DNA of 29,290 nt. It comes from Planctomycetota bacterium (GTDB lineage Bacteria; Planctomycetota; Phycisphaerae; Phycisphaerales; SM1A02). The notes below the pieces were generated by a model. It made no database searches, was not told where the DNA came from, and saw nothing but the letters and a program-made list of their open reading frames with translations. A program made the translations under genes and the position numbers. Positions 14,907-23,156 of the stretch are shown here, piece by piece. Numbering within the stretch: position 1 is the first letter of the stretch; each line of letters begins with the position of its first letter. The stretch lies in NCBI GenBank assembly GCA_014381385.1, contig JACNLR010000092.1:1-29290 (forward strand). Direction: 5' to 3'.

Positions 14907-14935
14907 TATACCCAATCTAAACACGTTCTTAACAC
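14907..14935 (+). promoter_or_regulatory. Candidate Pho box upstream of the porin/pst/pho operon
   Basis: Three 7-mers with an exact 11-bp period: TATACCC at 14907, TAAACAC at 14918 and TTAACAC at 14929, separated by AATC and GTTC. Known Pho boxes are also 7-bp direct repeats with 4-bp gaps, recognised by PhoB/PhoP dimers, though the E. coli word is CTGTCAT. A -10-like TATTCT at 14944-14949 follows, so the box replaces the -35. PhoB is encoded in the same operon. Confidence 0.5.
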
Positions 14936-14981
14936 TCGAATCATATTCTTCCTGCTCAACCTCAAATAAAGGAGAATATGT

Positions 14982-16298
14982 ATGTTTGTAACAAGTAGCA
15001 TTTTGGTAATCACAACCCTAACAAGTAGCCCGGACAACAAAATTGAAGCACTAACAGGCTTGGTTCAAGAACTTCGACAAGAAGTTTACGAACTGAAAAT
15101 CAATAAATCAGAAAGTTGGATTAACGAGCAACGGGCGGATGAAATACGCCTTCTTGTGCAAGACGTGTTATCTGACACAGACACCCGAACAAGTTTGCAG
15201 GGAAGTGGTGCAATGGCCGGTTACAACGGCGGGGCGTTCCTCGCTTCGGCGGACGGCAACTGGAAACTAAAAATTAACGGACAGATCCAAGTGCGTTGGT
15301 TGTACAACGATGCTAAAGGTCAAACATCTCAGCATGGGTTTGAACAACGCAGAACAAAAGTGAAGTTTTCAGGTCATGTGATTGATCCTTCTTGGACATT
15401 TAAAGTTACAGCAACTTGGAGTCGATCCGGCGGTTCAAACACTGAAGATGCATGGATTGCAAAAAGTTTTGACAATGGTTCTTGGGTAAAGGCGGGACAA
15501 TTTGCTTCTCGATTTCTACGTGAGCAAAACGTTTCTTCGAGCAAACAACTCACAGTTGAGCGATCAATGCTAAACAACGCATTTACCTACGGTTGGACAC
15601 AAGGGATCGAGTACGGTTGGAAAAACGAAGACATGAAGTTTGTTGCCCAATATACCGATGGCCCAAACCAAGCAAACAGCGCATCACTTGGCGCTTCCAC
15701 GAACGCTTACGTTTTACGTACAGAGTTTCGTTTTGGTGATGCTGGGTGGAAAGATTTTGCGTATCTCACATCAAATGCGGGTGCAGACAACGGGCTCCTC
15801 ATCGGTGTTGCATACGAAAATTATGACACCGACGGTGGTGCGTTTGAATATGGAAACGCTAACGGCACAAAAAGTAGCGGTTGGACAGTGGACGCCTCTT
15901 GGCGTGGAGATGGCTGGAATCTGTTTGGTTACATTGTTGACACAACCGGCAAAGATAACGCTGGCGTTACACAAGATTCAAGTGGCTGGCTCGTGCAAGG
16001 TGGTTTCTTGGTGAACGACAATGTTGAACTGTTTGCCCAGTTACAAGAGGGCGATGTAAACGGCGAAGCAATGGATATGGACGCGTTTCGGGTTGGCTTC
16101 AACTACTGGCCAGCAACAGGAAATAACAGTGTGAAATGGACAACCGACGTTGGTTGGGCCAGCAAAACACTCACGAATGGCGCAGGCGGTGGAATATCTT
16201 CGGCAGACTGGGTTTCATCCGGCAATGGATGGCGTGCAGACAACGCTAATGAAGACAACCAAATGCTCCTAAGAACGCAACTTCAATTACTCCTCTAA
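14982..16298 (+). CDS. Phosphate-selective porin-like outer-membrane protein (OprO/OprP type)
   Basis: First gene of the phosphate operon. The 438-residue product has a short signal sequence, an N-terminal segment (about 20-65: EALTGLVQELRQEVYELKINKSESW) likely to form a coiled coil, and a porin barrel from about 80. The barrel begins with NWKLKINGQIQVRWLYND, then FEQRRTKVKFSGHVIDPSWTFKV, as in the OprO/OprP family, and continues with alternating aromatic strands and Gly/Asn/Asp-rich turns. The coiled-coil stem is reminiscent of porins that touch the peptidoglycan. Context supports phosphate uptake across the outer membrane. AAGGAG lies 7-8 nt before the ATG; another ATG 4 bases earlier is out of frame. 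pstS follows after 27 bp. Confidence 0.85.
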   Translation: MFVTSSILVITTLTSSPDNKIEALTGLVQELRQEVYELKINKSESWINEQRADEIRLLVQDVLSDTDTRTSLQGSGAMAGYNGGAFLASADGNWKLKINGQIQVRWLYNDAKGQTSQHGFEQRRTKVKFSGHVIDPSWTFKVTATWSRSGGSNTEDAWIAKSFDNGSWVKAGQFASRFLREQNVSSSKQLTVERSMLNNAFTYGWTQGIEYGWKNEDMKFVAQYTDGPNQANSASLGASTNAYVLRTEFRFGDAGWKDFAYLTSNAGADNGLLIGVAYENYDTDGGAFEYGNANGTKSSGWTVDASWRGDGWNLFGYIVDTTGKDNAGVTQDSSGWLVQGGFLVNDNVELFAQLQEGDVNGEAMDMDAFRVGFNYWPATGNNSVKWTTDVGWASKTLTNGAGGGISSADWVSSGNGWRADNANEDNQMLLRTQLQLLL

Positions 16299-16325
16299 TC
16301 AGGAAATTAACAGGGAAACTAACAC

Positions 16326-17300
16326 ATGTTTAAATGCATTTTATTAACAATAATGATGACGTCGGTTACTGCAATCGCAAACGACAACTCAAAACTGACT
16401 GGTACGGTAAAAATAGATGGATCCTCTACGGTCTATCCAATCACCGAAGCTGTCGCTGAAGAATTTGCCGAAGAAGCGCCACGCGTTCGAGTTACAGTGG
16501 GCATATCTGGCACCGGCGGCGGTTTCAAACGATTTTCAACTGGCGAAACTGATATTTCAGATGCTTCAAGACCGATTAAAGCAAAAGAGCAAAAGGTTTG
16601 CAAAGAAGCGGGCATTGAATTTATTGAGGTTCCGGTTGCCTACGACGGTCTCACCATAGTCGTGAACAGAGAAAACACATGGTGTGACTCACTTACTGTT
16701 GAGCAATTGAAGCAAATTTTCCTTGATGGCTCAACGGTCATGACATGGAAAGATCTCGATGTTTCTTGGCCAGAGGTGTCACTCAAAATGTATGCGCCGG
16801 GAACTGATTCGGGAACCTTCGATTACTTCAAGGAAGTTGTTGCGGGTAAGAAAGGTTCTATTCGCAGCGACATGTCGGTCTCTGAAGATGACAATGTTTT
16901 GGTTCGAGGTGTTTCTGGCGACAAGGGCGGCATCGGCTTCTTTGGCTGTGCCTATTACTTTGAAAATAAAGAGAAGCTCAAAACTCTCGCTATTTATAAT
17001 GGCAAGACAAACGTTTTACCAAATAGCAAAACGATAGAGTCGGGCGAGTATGCCCCATTTAGTCGTCCGCTCTTTATCTACGTAAACAAAACCGCACTCG
17101 ACAAACCAGCAGTTCAAGTTTTTGTTGATTATTACATCGACAACGCGGGTGACATGGCGGAAGAGGTTGGATATGTTCGGCTTCCAGAAACAATGTATGA
17201 CCGTGTTCGAAAAAACATTGCGTCCCGAAAAACAGGAACGCAATTTATTGACGGGGAGGGTGAAAAAGTGCATGGTGCACTTGCATCTGTGTATGAATGA
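16326..17300 (+). CDS. pstS: Phosphate ABC transporter substrate-binding protein
   Basis: Periplasmic phosphate receptor that delivers Pi to PstCAB. The 324-residue precursor has a signal peptide (CILLTIMMTSVTAIA, cleavage near 18). Phosphate-cradle motifs are visible: DGSSTVYP at 31-38, ISGTGGGFKRFSTGETDISDASRPI at about 60-84 and APGTDSGTFDYF at 157-168. The wording is closer to the SphX/PstS group of cyanobacteria and related phyla than to E. coli PstS. GGVSGDKGGIGFFGCAYY is typical of this group. Its TGA overlaps the pstC ATG in ATGA, so translation is coupled. Confidence 0.95.
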   Translation: MFKCILLTIMMTSVTAIANDNSKLTGTVKIDGSSTVYPITEAVAEEFAEEAPRVRVTVGISGTGGGFKRFSTGETDISDASRPIKAKEQKVCKEAGIEFIEVPVAYDGLTIVVNRENTWCDSLTVEQLKQIFLDGSTVMTWKDLDVSWPEVSLKMYAPGTDSGTFDYFKEVVAGKKGSIRSDMSVSEDDNVLVRGVSGDKGGIGFFGCAYYFENKEKLKTLAIYNGKTNVLPNSKTIESGEYAPFSRPLFIYVNKTALDKPAVQVFVDYYIDNAGDMAEEVGYVRLPETMYDRVRKNIASRKTGTQFIDGEGEKVHGALASVYE

Positions 17301-18205
17301 TTAAAAAATCACCATCCATCAAGAGGGCAAAGGATCGGCTCGCCCGACTCTCACTTGCCAGCGCGACCGCGATTTCGATTGTTACCACAATCGCAATCGT
17401 GTTTGTGCTTGGTACAGAAGCGTGGGGATTTTTTGCGATGCCCGAAGTTAGTGTTGCGGATTTTTTGTTTGGCACAAAGTGGTCCCCGCTTCTTGGAAAT
17501 GAAAAACACTTTGGTATCTGGCCGCTCATCTGCGGAACACTTCTTGTCACTGCAGTTGCTGCATCCATTGCAATTCCGTGCGGCGTTGTAACCGCAATTT
17601 TTCTTGCGGAGTATGCACCGTCTTCAATTCGAAACATTCTTAAACCAGTTCTCGAAATACTCGCAGGTGTACCGTCGGTTGTCTACGGTTTTTTTGCATT
17701 AACCGTCATCACCCCGATGATCCAGACGATGATTCCGGGGGTCGATATCTATAACGCATTGAGTGCGGGCATTGCTGTTGGCATCATGTGTATTCCAATC
17801 GTCACTTCGATGTCAGAAGATGCCATTCAAAGTGTTCCAGATACACTTCGCGAAGGCTCGTTTGCACTTGGTGGCACAAAACTCGACACTTCTATAAAAG
17901 TTGTGTTTCCAGCGGCACTGTCTGGAGTTGTGTCCTCGTGTCTTCTTTCAATAGCAAGAGCGGTTGGTGAAACAATGATTGTCGCCCTCGCTGCTGGGAA
18001 CCTCGCACAACTTACACTTAATCCTGGAAATCAAGTGCAAACAATGACTGCGTACATGGTACAAATCTTTTTGGGCGACACAGATGCAATTGGAGTCGAA
18101 TACAAGTCAAGTTACGCTGTTGCCGCAACACTTTTCGTCATGACTCTCTTGTTGACATGGATTGGACACTCTCTCTCCCGCAAATACAAAGAGGTGTATT
18201 CATGA
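17297..18205 (+). CDS. pstC: Phosphate ABC transporter permease PstC
   Basis: One of the two inner-membrane channel subunits of the Pst transporter. The 302-residue protein has six predicted transmembrane helices, at about 22-42, 75-105, 118-142, 155-172, 208-232 and 270-290. The cytoplasmic coupling loop of the EAA type runs REGSFALGGTKLDTSIKVV near 185-203. AGVPSVVYGFFAL is the conserved PstC/PstA signature. The ATG overlaps the pstS stop by 4 bases, and its own TGA overlaps the pstA start in the same way. Confidence 0.95.
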   Translation: MIKKSPSIKRAKDRLARLSLASATAISIVTTIAIVFVLGTEAWGFFAMPEVSVADFLFGTKWSPLLGNEKHFGIWPLICGTLLVTAVAASIAIPCGVVTAIFLAEYAPSSIRNILKPVLEILAGVPSVVYGFFALTVITPMIQTMIPGVDIYNALSAGIAVGIMCIPIVTSMSEDAIQSVPDTLREGSFALGGTKLDTSIKVVFPAALSGVVSSCLLSIARAVGETMIVALAAGNLAQLTLNPGNQVQTMTAYMVQIFLGDTDAIGVEYKSSYAVAATLFVMTLLLTWIGHSLSRKYKEVYS

Positions 18206-19137
18206 CCCCCAGAGTTACAAAAAGCCACGCAAAGAAACAACTTCTAAACAAATTGTTTGTTGCCTTTTGTGTTTTAGTCACGTTGCTTTCAGTTTTAGCA
18301 CTTGTTGTACTACTTGTGACGATTGCAAAGCAGGGTTGGGTACACCTTGATTGGGATTTGCTGACGAGTTACGCATCCCGCCACCCAGAAAAAGCGGGAG
18401 TAAAAGCAGCACTTTGGGGCACTGTGTGGCTTTGCTCAATCTGCACGATTACCGCACTGCCGATTGGCGTCGCAACCGCGGTATACTTAGAAGAGTTTGC
18501 TTCAAAAAATAAAATGACTCGGTTTTTGGATTTAAACATTGCAAACTTGGCTGGCGTTCCATCAATCGTCTACGGAATAATTGGGTTAACCGTGTTTGCA
18601 AGAATGCTTGGTCTGTTTGGAACGATGAACAACCCATTTATAGAAGTTGGCGACCCTGTTTCGTTTTGGTATTTTCGACTGCCGTTTGGAAGTAGCGTGC
18701 TTGTCGGTGGATTGACGCTTGCCCTTGTGGTGTTGCCTATTGTTATTGTGAGTTCAAGGGAAGCTGTGAGGGGAGTACCAAATTCATTACGCGAAGCATC
18801 GTTGGCGATGGGCGCAACGAAATGGGAAACAGTTCGCAAAGTTGTGATACCAAGATCCGCGCCCGGAATACTCACCGGTTCAATTCTGGCGACTAGCCGT
18901 GCAATCGGAGAGGCCGCTCCAATTTTAGTTATTGGTGGTTTTTTGTTTATTCGATTTGTGCCTGCAAATGTGTTCGATGATTTTACGGCGATGCCACTTC
19001 AGATTTACAATTGGGCGGGCCGCCCACAAGAAGAATTTCACGCAGTAGCAGCATCAGCAATTATTGTTTTGCTCACCATTCTGCTTGTGTTTAACGGAGC
19101 CGCGGCGTTTATTCGATACCGCTTTCAAAGGAATTGA
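18202..19137 (+). CDS. pstA: Phosphate ABC transporter permease PstA
   Basis: Second channel subunit of the Pst transporter. From the ATG at 18202 the product has 311 residues; this start overlaps the pstC stop as ATGA and removes a 15-residue upstream extension that would lie inside pstC. Six helices are expected: a first one at about 18-42, then around 68-96, 113-137, 163-185, 222-250 and 283-304. AGVPSIVYGIIGLTVF matches the PstA signature, and the EAA loop REASLAMGATKWETVRKVVIP is at 197-217. TSRAIGEAAPILVIG is also typical. Confidence 0.95.
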   Translation: MTPRVTKSHAKKQLLNKLFVAFCVLVTLLSVLALVVLLVTIAKQGWVHLDWDLLTSYASRHPEKAGVKAALWGTVWLCSICTITALPIGVATAVYLEEFASKNKMTRFLDLNIANLAGVPSIVYGIIGLTVFARMLGLFGTMNNPFIEVGDPVSFWYFRLPFGSSVLVGGLTLALVVLPIVIVSSREAVRGVPNSLREASLAMGATKWETVRKVVIPRSAPGILTGSILATSRAIGEAAPILVIGGFLFIRFVPANVFDDFTAMPLQIYNWAGRPQEEFHAVAASAIIVLLTILLVFNGAAAFIRYRFQRN

Positions 19138-19142
19138 CAGTA

Positions 19143-19904
19143 GTGAAACCAGAAACAGTTTTAAGTGTACGAGATTTTTGTGCTTGGTATGGCGACTTCC
19201 AAGCTCTGCTTGATATTCATCTTGAAGTTCCTCGAAACAGTGTGACGGCGCTCATCGGGCCATCGGGCTGCGGCAAGTCTACATTTTTGCGGTGGATAAA
19301 CCGAATGAACGACATGGTTGATACCGCCCGCGCTACTGGATATCTTGAACTTGATGGGAATAGCGTTCTATCAAAACAGGTCGACGTTGTTGATCTGCGA
19401 AGGAGAGTTGGCATGGTTTTTCAAAAACCAAATCCATTCCCCAAATCCATTTATGAGAACGTTGCCTTTGGACCTCGCCTTCACTATAAGATGAATCGCA
19501 GTGAACTAGACAGCATTGTTGAAGATAGTTTGCGACATGCAGCGCTGTGGGATGAAGTTAAAGACCGACTTAAAAAATCTGCGTTGGGACTTTCTGGAGG
19601 GCAACAACAGCGTCTCTGTATTGCCAGGGCACTCGCAGTTGAGCCTGATGTGTTACTTATGGATGAACCCGCCTCGGCACTTGACCCAAGGGCGACAGCA
19701 AAAATTGAAGAACTTATATTACGTCTCCAAAAAGAGTACACCATTGTTATTGTGACCCATAATATGCAGCAGGCATCGAGAGTTTCTGATCAAACCGCTT
19801 TTTTTTGCGAGGGTGAGGTCATTGAAGTAAACGACACAAAAACAATTTTCACGAACCCGAAACAAAAGAAAACAGAAGACTACATTAGTGGTCGGTTTGG
19901 ATAA
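19143..19904 (+). CDS. pstB: Phosphate ABC transporter ATP-binding protein PstB
   Basis: ATPase that powers PstCA. The 253-residue product has Walker A GPSGCGKST at 39-47, the Q-loop VFQKPNPFP near 92-100, the signature LSGGQ at 150-154, Walker B LLLMDEPASALD around 171-181 and the switch His206 in VTHN. IYENVAFGPRLH is a PstB hallmark. I chose GTG at 19143 because AAGGA (19128-19132) lies 10 nt upstream. TTG at 19134, overlapping the pstA stop, would add three residues but leave only 1 nt after the Shine-Dalgarno. Confidence 0.94.
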   Translation: MKPETVLSVRDFCAWYGDFQALLDIHLEVPRNSVTALIGPSGCGKSTFLRWINRMNDMVDTARATGYLELDGNSVLSKQVDVVDLRRRVGMVFQKPNPFPKSIYENVAFGPRLHYKMNRSELDSIVEDSLRHAALWDEVKDRLKKSALGLSGGQQQRLCIARALAVEPDVLLMDEPASALDPRATAKIEELILRLQKEYTIVIVTHNMQQASRVSDQTAFFCEGEVIEVNDTKTIFTNPKQKKTEDYISGRFG

Positions 19905-19917
19905 AAGGCAAAAGAAA

Positions 19918-20562
19918 ATGCAGCAAAAAACAACAAAAGACATCGCGAGTTTACGAAAAGACATCCTATTAATGGGTGGAAAAGTAGAACAACATGTCAG
20001 CAAAGCATTTCAATCTGTATTAGACTCAAACCGCTCCATGGCAAAAGAAGTTCGTGGCGAGGACGAGTTGATTAATGATATGGAACTAGACGTTGAATCA
20101 GAGTGTCTTGAAATATTAGCGCTTGATCACCCTGTTGCATCAGACCTCCGCTTTGTACTTGCCGTGATGAGAATCAATACAAATTTTGAGCGAATAGCAG
20201 ATTTAGCGGCGGGAGTTGCGAAGCGTGGCTCAAAAATAGCAAAAGCGCACGAATCATTCACGATGCCCCAGTCAGTTTCTCAAATGATGCAAGCGACAAC
20301 GGTGATGCTGCATAATTCTATTGAAGCATTAGCACACGGTGACCCGCTACTTGCAAGAAGGGTTAGAGAAGCCGATGACGAGGTAGATTCGCTACGGAAG
20401 GATATTCTTACTTGGGCACAAGAAAATGCAGCTCAACTAACAGCGACATCCATCAGCATCATTACAATCGCTACAAAAATAGAACGAATTGCGGATATGG
20501 CAACAAATATTGCTGAGGATGTTATCTTTGCAATTGAAGGTGAAATTATTCGCCACTCTTAG
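19918..20562 (+). CDS. phoU: Phosphate signalling complex protein PhoU
   Basis: Cytoplasmic negative regulator that links Pst transporter status to the PhoR kinase and guards against toxic phosphate uptake. The 214-residue protein is two tandem three-helix bundles, each with a metal-cluster motif: NFERIADLAAGVAKR in the first half and KIERIADMATNIAEDV near the C-terminus. DHPVASDLRFVLAVMRIN is a family signature. The ATG at 19918 is preferred because AAAAGG lies 9 nt upstream; an in-frame codon at 19888 would place the start inside pstB. It follows pstB by 13 bp. Confidence 0.94.
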   Translation: MQQKTTKDIASLRKDILLMGGKVEQHVSKAFQSVLDSNRSMAKEVRGEDELINDMELDVESECLEILALDHPVASDLRFVLAVMRINTNFERIADLAAGVAKRGSKIAKAHESFTMPQSVSQMMQATTVMLHNSIEALAHGDPLLARRVREADDEVDSLRKDILTWAQENAAQLTATSISIITIATKIERIADMATNIAEDVIFAIEGEIIRHS

Positions 20563-20582
20563 AGAAAAACGAACCACGTAAA

Positions 20583-21290
20583 ATGAGTAAACAACAAATA
20601 CTTATTGTCGAAGACGAACAAGAGATAGCGGCGCTAATCGCATTGCAGTTGGAGCGTCATGGGTATACACCCATTCAGGCTCATGACGGAAAGGCGACTT
20701 TTGAGCGGTTAACAGAGTTAGTGCCAGACCTCATTTTGCTTGACTTGATGTTGCCAGATATTTCTGGGCTTGATATTTGCAAGAAACTTAAAGAAGACGA
20801 CGCAACGAAAAACATTCCTATTATCATTGTTTCTGCACTTAGTGAAGAATCAGATGTTGTGATTGGCTTGGAGCTTGGCGCTTCGGACTATGTGCCAAAA
20901 CCCTTCAGTACGAAAATTTTACTTGCTCGGATTCGCGCTGTATTACGAAGAGAGGCACAGCCAGAATCAACAAACAACAAGATGTCTATTGGTGAAATTA
21001 TAATGGACGAGAATCGACACGAGGTTCTGTGCAAAGGTGTGCCACTCCAGTTGACACCAACAGAATATGGAATTCTTTTTTTCCTTATGTCACGACCAGG
21101 ATTTGTGCGTACTCGCGATCAGATAACTCAATCACTGCATGGGCACAGTGCTAGTTTGGTCGGAAGAACGATCGACGTGCATGTTAATTCTCTACGGAGG
21201 AAATTAGGTGAATGCGCAGACATGATTGAAACAGTGAGGGGTGTTGGGTATCGGATTGTCAAACCACATTCAGAGGAACCCCGAGGGTGA
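20583..21290 (+). CDS. phoB: Phosphate regulon response regulator (OmpR/PhoB family)
   Basis: Two-domain DNA-binding response regulator, 235 residues. The receiver domain (about 4-118) has the acidic pair Glu10-Asp11, phospho-acceptor Asp54 in LILLDLMLPD, the Ser/Thr switch in IIIVSALSEE and Lys in YVPKPFS. The C-terminal winged helix (about 135-230) has LTPTEYGILFFLMSRPG and the recognition segment VGRTIDVHVNSLRRKLG, ending RGVGYRI. It lies 20 bp after phoU. Its TGA overlaps the phoR GTG. Together with the upstream 11-bp repeats it probably regulates its own operon. Confidence 0.93.
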   Translation: MSKQQILIVEDEQEIAALIALQLERHGYTPIQAHDGKATFERLTELVPDLILLDLMLPDISGLDICKKLKEDDATKNIPIIIVSALSEESDVVIGLELGASDYVPKPFSTKILLARIRAVLRREAQPESTNNKMSIGEIIMDENRHEVLCKGVPLQLTPTEYGILFFLMSRPGFVRTRDQITQSLHGHSASLVGRTIDVHVNSLRRKLGECADMIETVRGVGYRIVKPHSEEPRG

Positions 21291-23071
21291 GAATAGTGCC
21301 GCGTTCATTTTTATGGCGATTTTCATTTACGATTATCGCAATACAAATCCTGCTAACGCTTGTGGCGGGCATTTTTCTTGTGCAGTGGGTGCGATCGCTC
21401 CATGAGGAACAAACTATTCGAACGTTGTCCCAAATCGTACCCATCGTAACTTCTGATATCGAATCTCGGAAAAACGTAAACAAACTCGACAGTACGATTA
21501 AAGGACAGTTTGGAACAACCGATTTTCGTGTCACAGTTATCAATCCAGAAGGCGTTGTTATTGCTGACAGTGATGCTCAAACAAGTGAAATGGAAAACCA
21601 CTTAATGCGAAAGGAGGTTCAACTCGCGCTACACACTGACGGTGAGGGTTGGGCAGAACATCGTTCAAGAACGCTTGGCATCAACATGATGTACTACGCC
21701 AAGCGATTTCAAATACAAGAGAATCAGTGGGGTGTGGTTCGCGTTTCAATGCCATCGTCATCGATTGAGCGCGGTCTTGCGAGCATTCTTGAGGCGACTA
21801 TCATCGTCGGTATTGTATTGATTACCACAACGATTTTACTTACGATTCTTTTGTCAAAAATGATGGCGTCAAATATTCGTGTCCTTGTTGATGGTGCAAA
21901 CAAATTTGCAACCGGAAATTTAAAACACCAGATTCCTGAAGTGGGAACGAGTGAATTATCAATTCTAAGGCAAAAACTGAATTCAATGGCAATAAAATTG
22001 CAACAAGGTTTGGATGAGTTAGAACAATCAAAAAGTGAGCAGCACGCGATTCTTCAATCGATGCCCACGGGCGTGATAGCCCTTGATTCAGAGAAGCTAA
22101 TTCTATCGTTCAACGCATCGGCCACAAATATATTAAGTGTCCCAAGTTCTCTGACCCCTCGCGGGCGACAGCTTGAAGAGTTTGTTCGAGATATTGATCT
22201 TTCTGTATATCTTGAAAACGCAACTCTGTCCGACAAAGAATATCGTGGCGAGATTATAGTCCTAGACCATGCGGGAAGAGGAAGGGAACTCCTTGTGGCA
22301 ATTGTTCCACTAGGCAATCAGAATCAAAAGCTGTCTGGATATCTGGTGTTACTTGATGATGTAACAATGATGAGACGACTTGAGGGAATACGCAGTGACT
22401 TTTCTGCAAACGTTTCTCACGAATTACGTACTCCAATTACTGCAATCAAGGGGTATGTTGAAACTCTTGAGGAGTTCTATGCAGAAGAGAAGCAGGCACA
22501 GAAGTGTATAGAAGTTATCGTTCGAAACACAAACCGTTTAGAAAAAATTGTAGAGGACTTGTTGTCTCTTGCTGCACTAGAAAATATCAACAGCAAGGAA
22601 ACACTTGCCTTTACTCAAACGAACGTGCTTGATTTGCTGCGGGACGTACAAAGAATGCACGCAAAGGAAATGGTCGAGTCAAACATCCAGTGTCAAATCA
22701 ATTGTCCACAAGAAACTACCGTTCTTGGGAATCAGCAACTCCTTGAGCAAGCGATTGGCAATGTGCTACAGAACGCAATTCGTTATGGTGGCCAAAACCG
22801 CCCTATTAGCATTGAAGTTACAACAGAAAACGGTTTGGTTCACATATCCGTTTGCGACGAAGGGGATGGCATCCCAAAAGAGTTTCACGAACGAGTTTTT
22901 GAGAGGTTTTTTAGAGTTGACAAGGGACGATCTCGTGAATCAGGAGGTACGGGATTAGGTTTAGCAATCGTAAAACATGTAACCCAAGTGCATGGTGGGA
23001 CAGTTTCTGTTCACCGTGGTTCTGAGGGAGGGTCAACCTTTGTTATAAAACTCCCATTGTGGTCTTGCTAA
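21287..23071 (+). CDS. phoR: Phosphate regulon sensor histidine kinase
   Basis: Membrane sensor kinase of 594 residues, longer than E. coli PhoR because it has an extracytoplasmic domain. A first helix at about 12-34 is followed by a roughly 130-residue sensor region, a second helix at about 168-190, a HAMP linker (about 191-243) and a PAS domain (about 250-360). HisKA follows with phospho-acceptor His378 in SHELRTPITAIKGY. The ATPase domain has QNAIRYGG, DEGDGIP and GGTGLGLAIVKH. The start is the GTG in GTGA overlapping the phoB stop. This architecture matches Gram-positive-type PhoR. The stop is followed closely by a decayed dockerin fragment in another frame. Confidence 0.92.
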   Translation: MRIVPRSFLWRFSFTIIAIQILLTLVAGIFLVQWVRSLHEEQTIRTLSQIVPIVTSDIESRKNVNKLDSTIKGQFGTTDFRVTVINPEGVVIADSDAQTSEMENHLMRKEVQLALHTDGEGWAEHRSRTLGINMMYYAKRFQIQENQWGVVRVSMPSSSIERGLASILEATIIVGIVLITTTILLTILLSKMMASNIRVLVDGANKFATGNLKHQIPEVGTSELSILRQKLNSMAIKLQQGLDELEQSKSEQHAILQSMPTGVIALDSEKLILSFNASATNILSVPSSLTPRGRQLEEFVRDIDLSVYLENATLSDKEYRGEIIVLDHAGRGRELLVAIVPLGNQNQKLSGYLVLLDDVTMMRRLEGIRSDFSANVSHELRTPITAIKGYVETLEEFYAEEKQAQKCIEVIVRNTNRLEKIVEDLLSLAALENINSKETLAFTQTNVLDLLRDVQRMHAKEMVESNIQCQINCPQETTVLGNQQLLEQAIGNVLQNAIRYGGQNRPISIEVTTENGLVHISVCDEGDGIPKEFHERVFERFFRVDKGRSRESGGTGLGLAIVKHVTQVHGGTVSVHRGSEGGSTFVIKLPLWSC

Positions 23072-23072
23072 C

Positions 23073-23144
23073 TCACCAGCAGGGTTTAATGGTGACGGCA
23101 TAGTCAGTGTCGCTGATTTGCTTGATGTGGGCGGTAATTTGTGA
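23073..23144 (+). pseudogene. Relict 3' end of a dockerin-like domain gene
   Basis: Between the phoR stop and the convergent transporter, one frame reads SPAGFNGDGIVSVADLLDV followed by GGNL and TGA at 23142-23144. It aligns with the F/V-NGDG-x-V-x-VADxLxxxxxW calcium loop that ends the dehydrogenase at 13021. It is shifted one base from the phoR frame and has no start codon. The usual leading Cys, the Asp before the loop and the closing Trp-Gly appear substituted. It looks like a fossil of a deleted secreted-protein gene. Confidence 0.65.
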
Positions 23145-23156
23145 ACATGCGAGTAA

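Noticed and set aside
18157..18201. Upstream extension of pstA starting at 18157
   Set aside because: It lies inside pstC; the ATG at 18202 overlapping the pstC stop is the normal coupled start and gives the normal PstA N-terminus.
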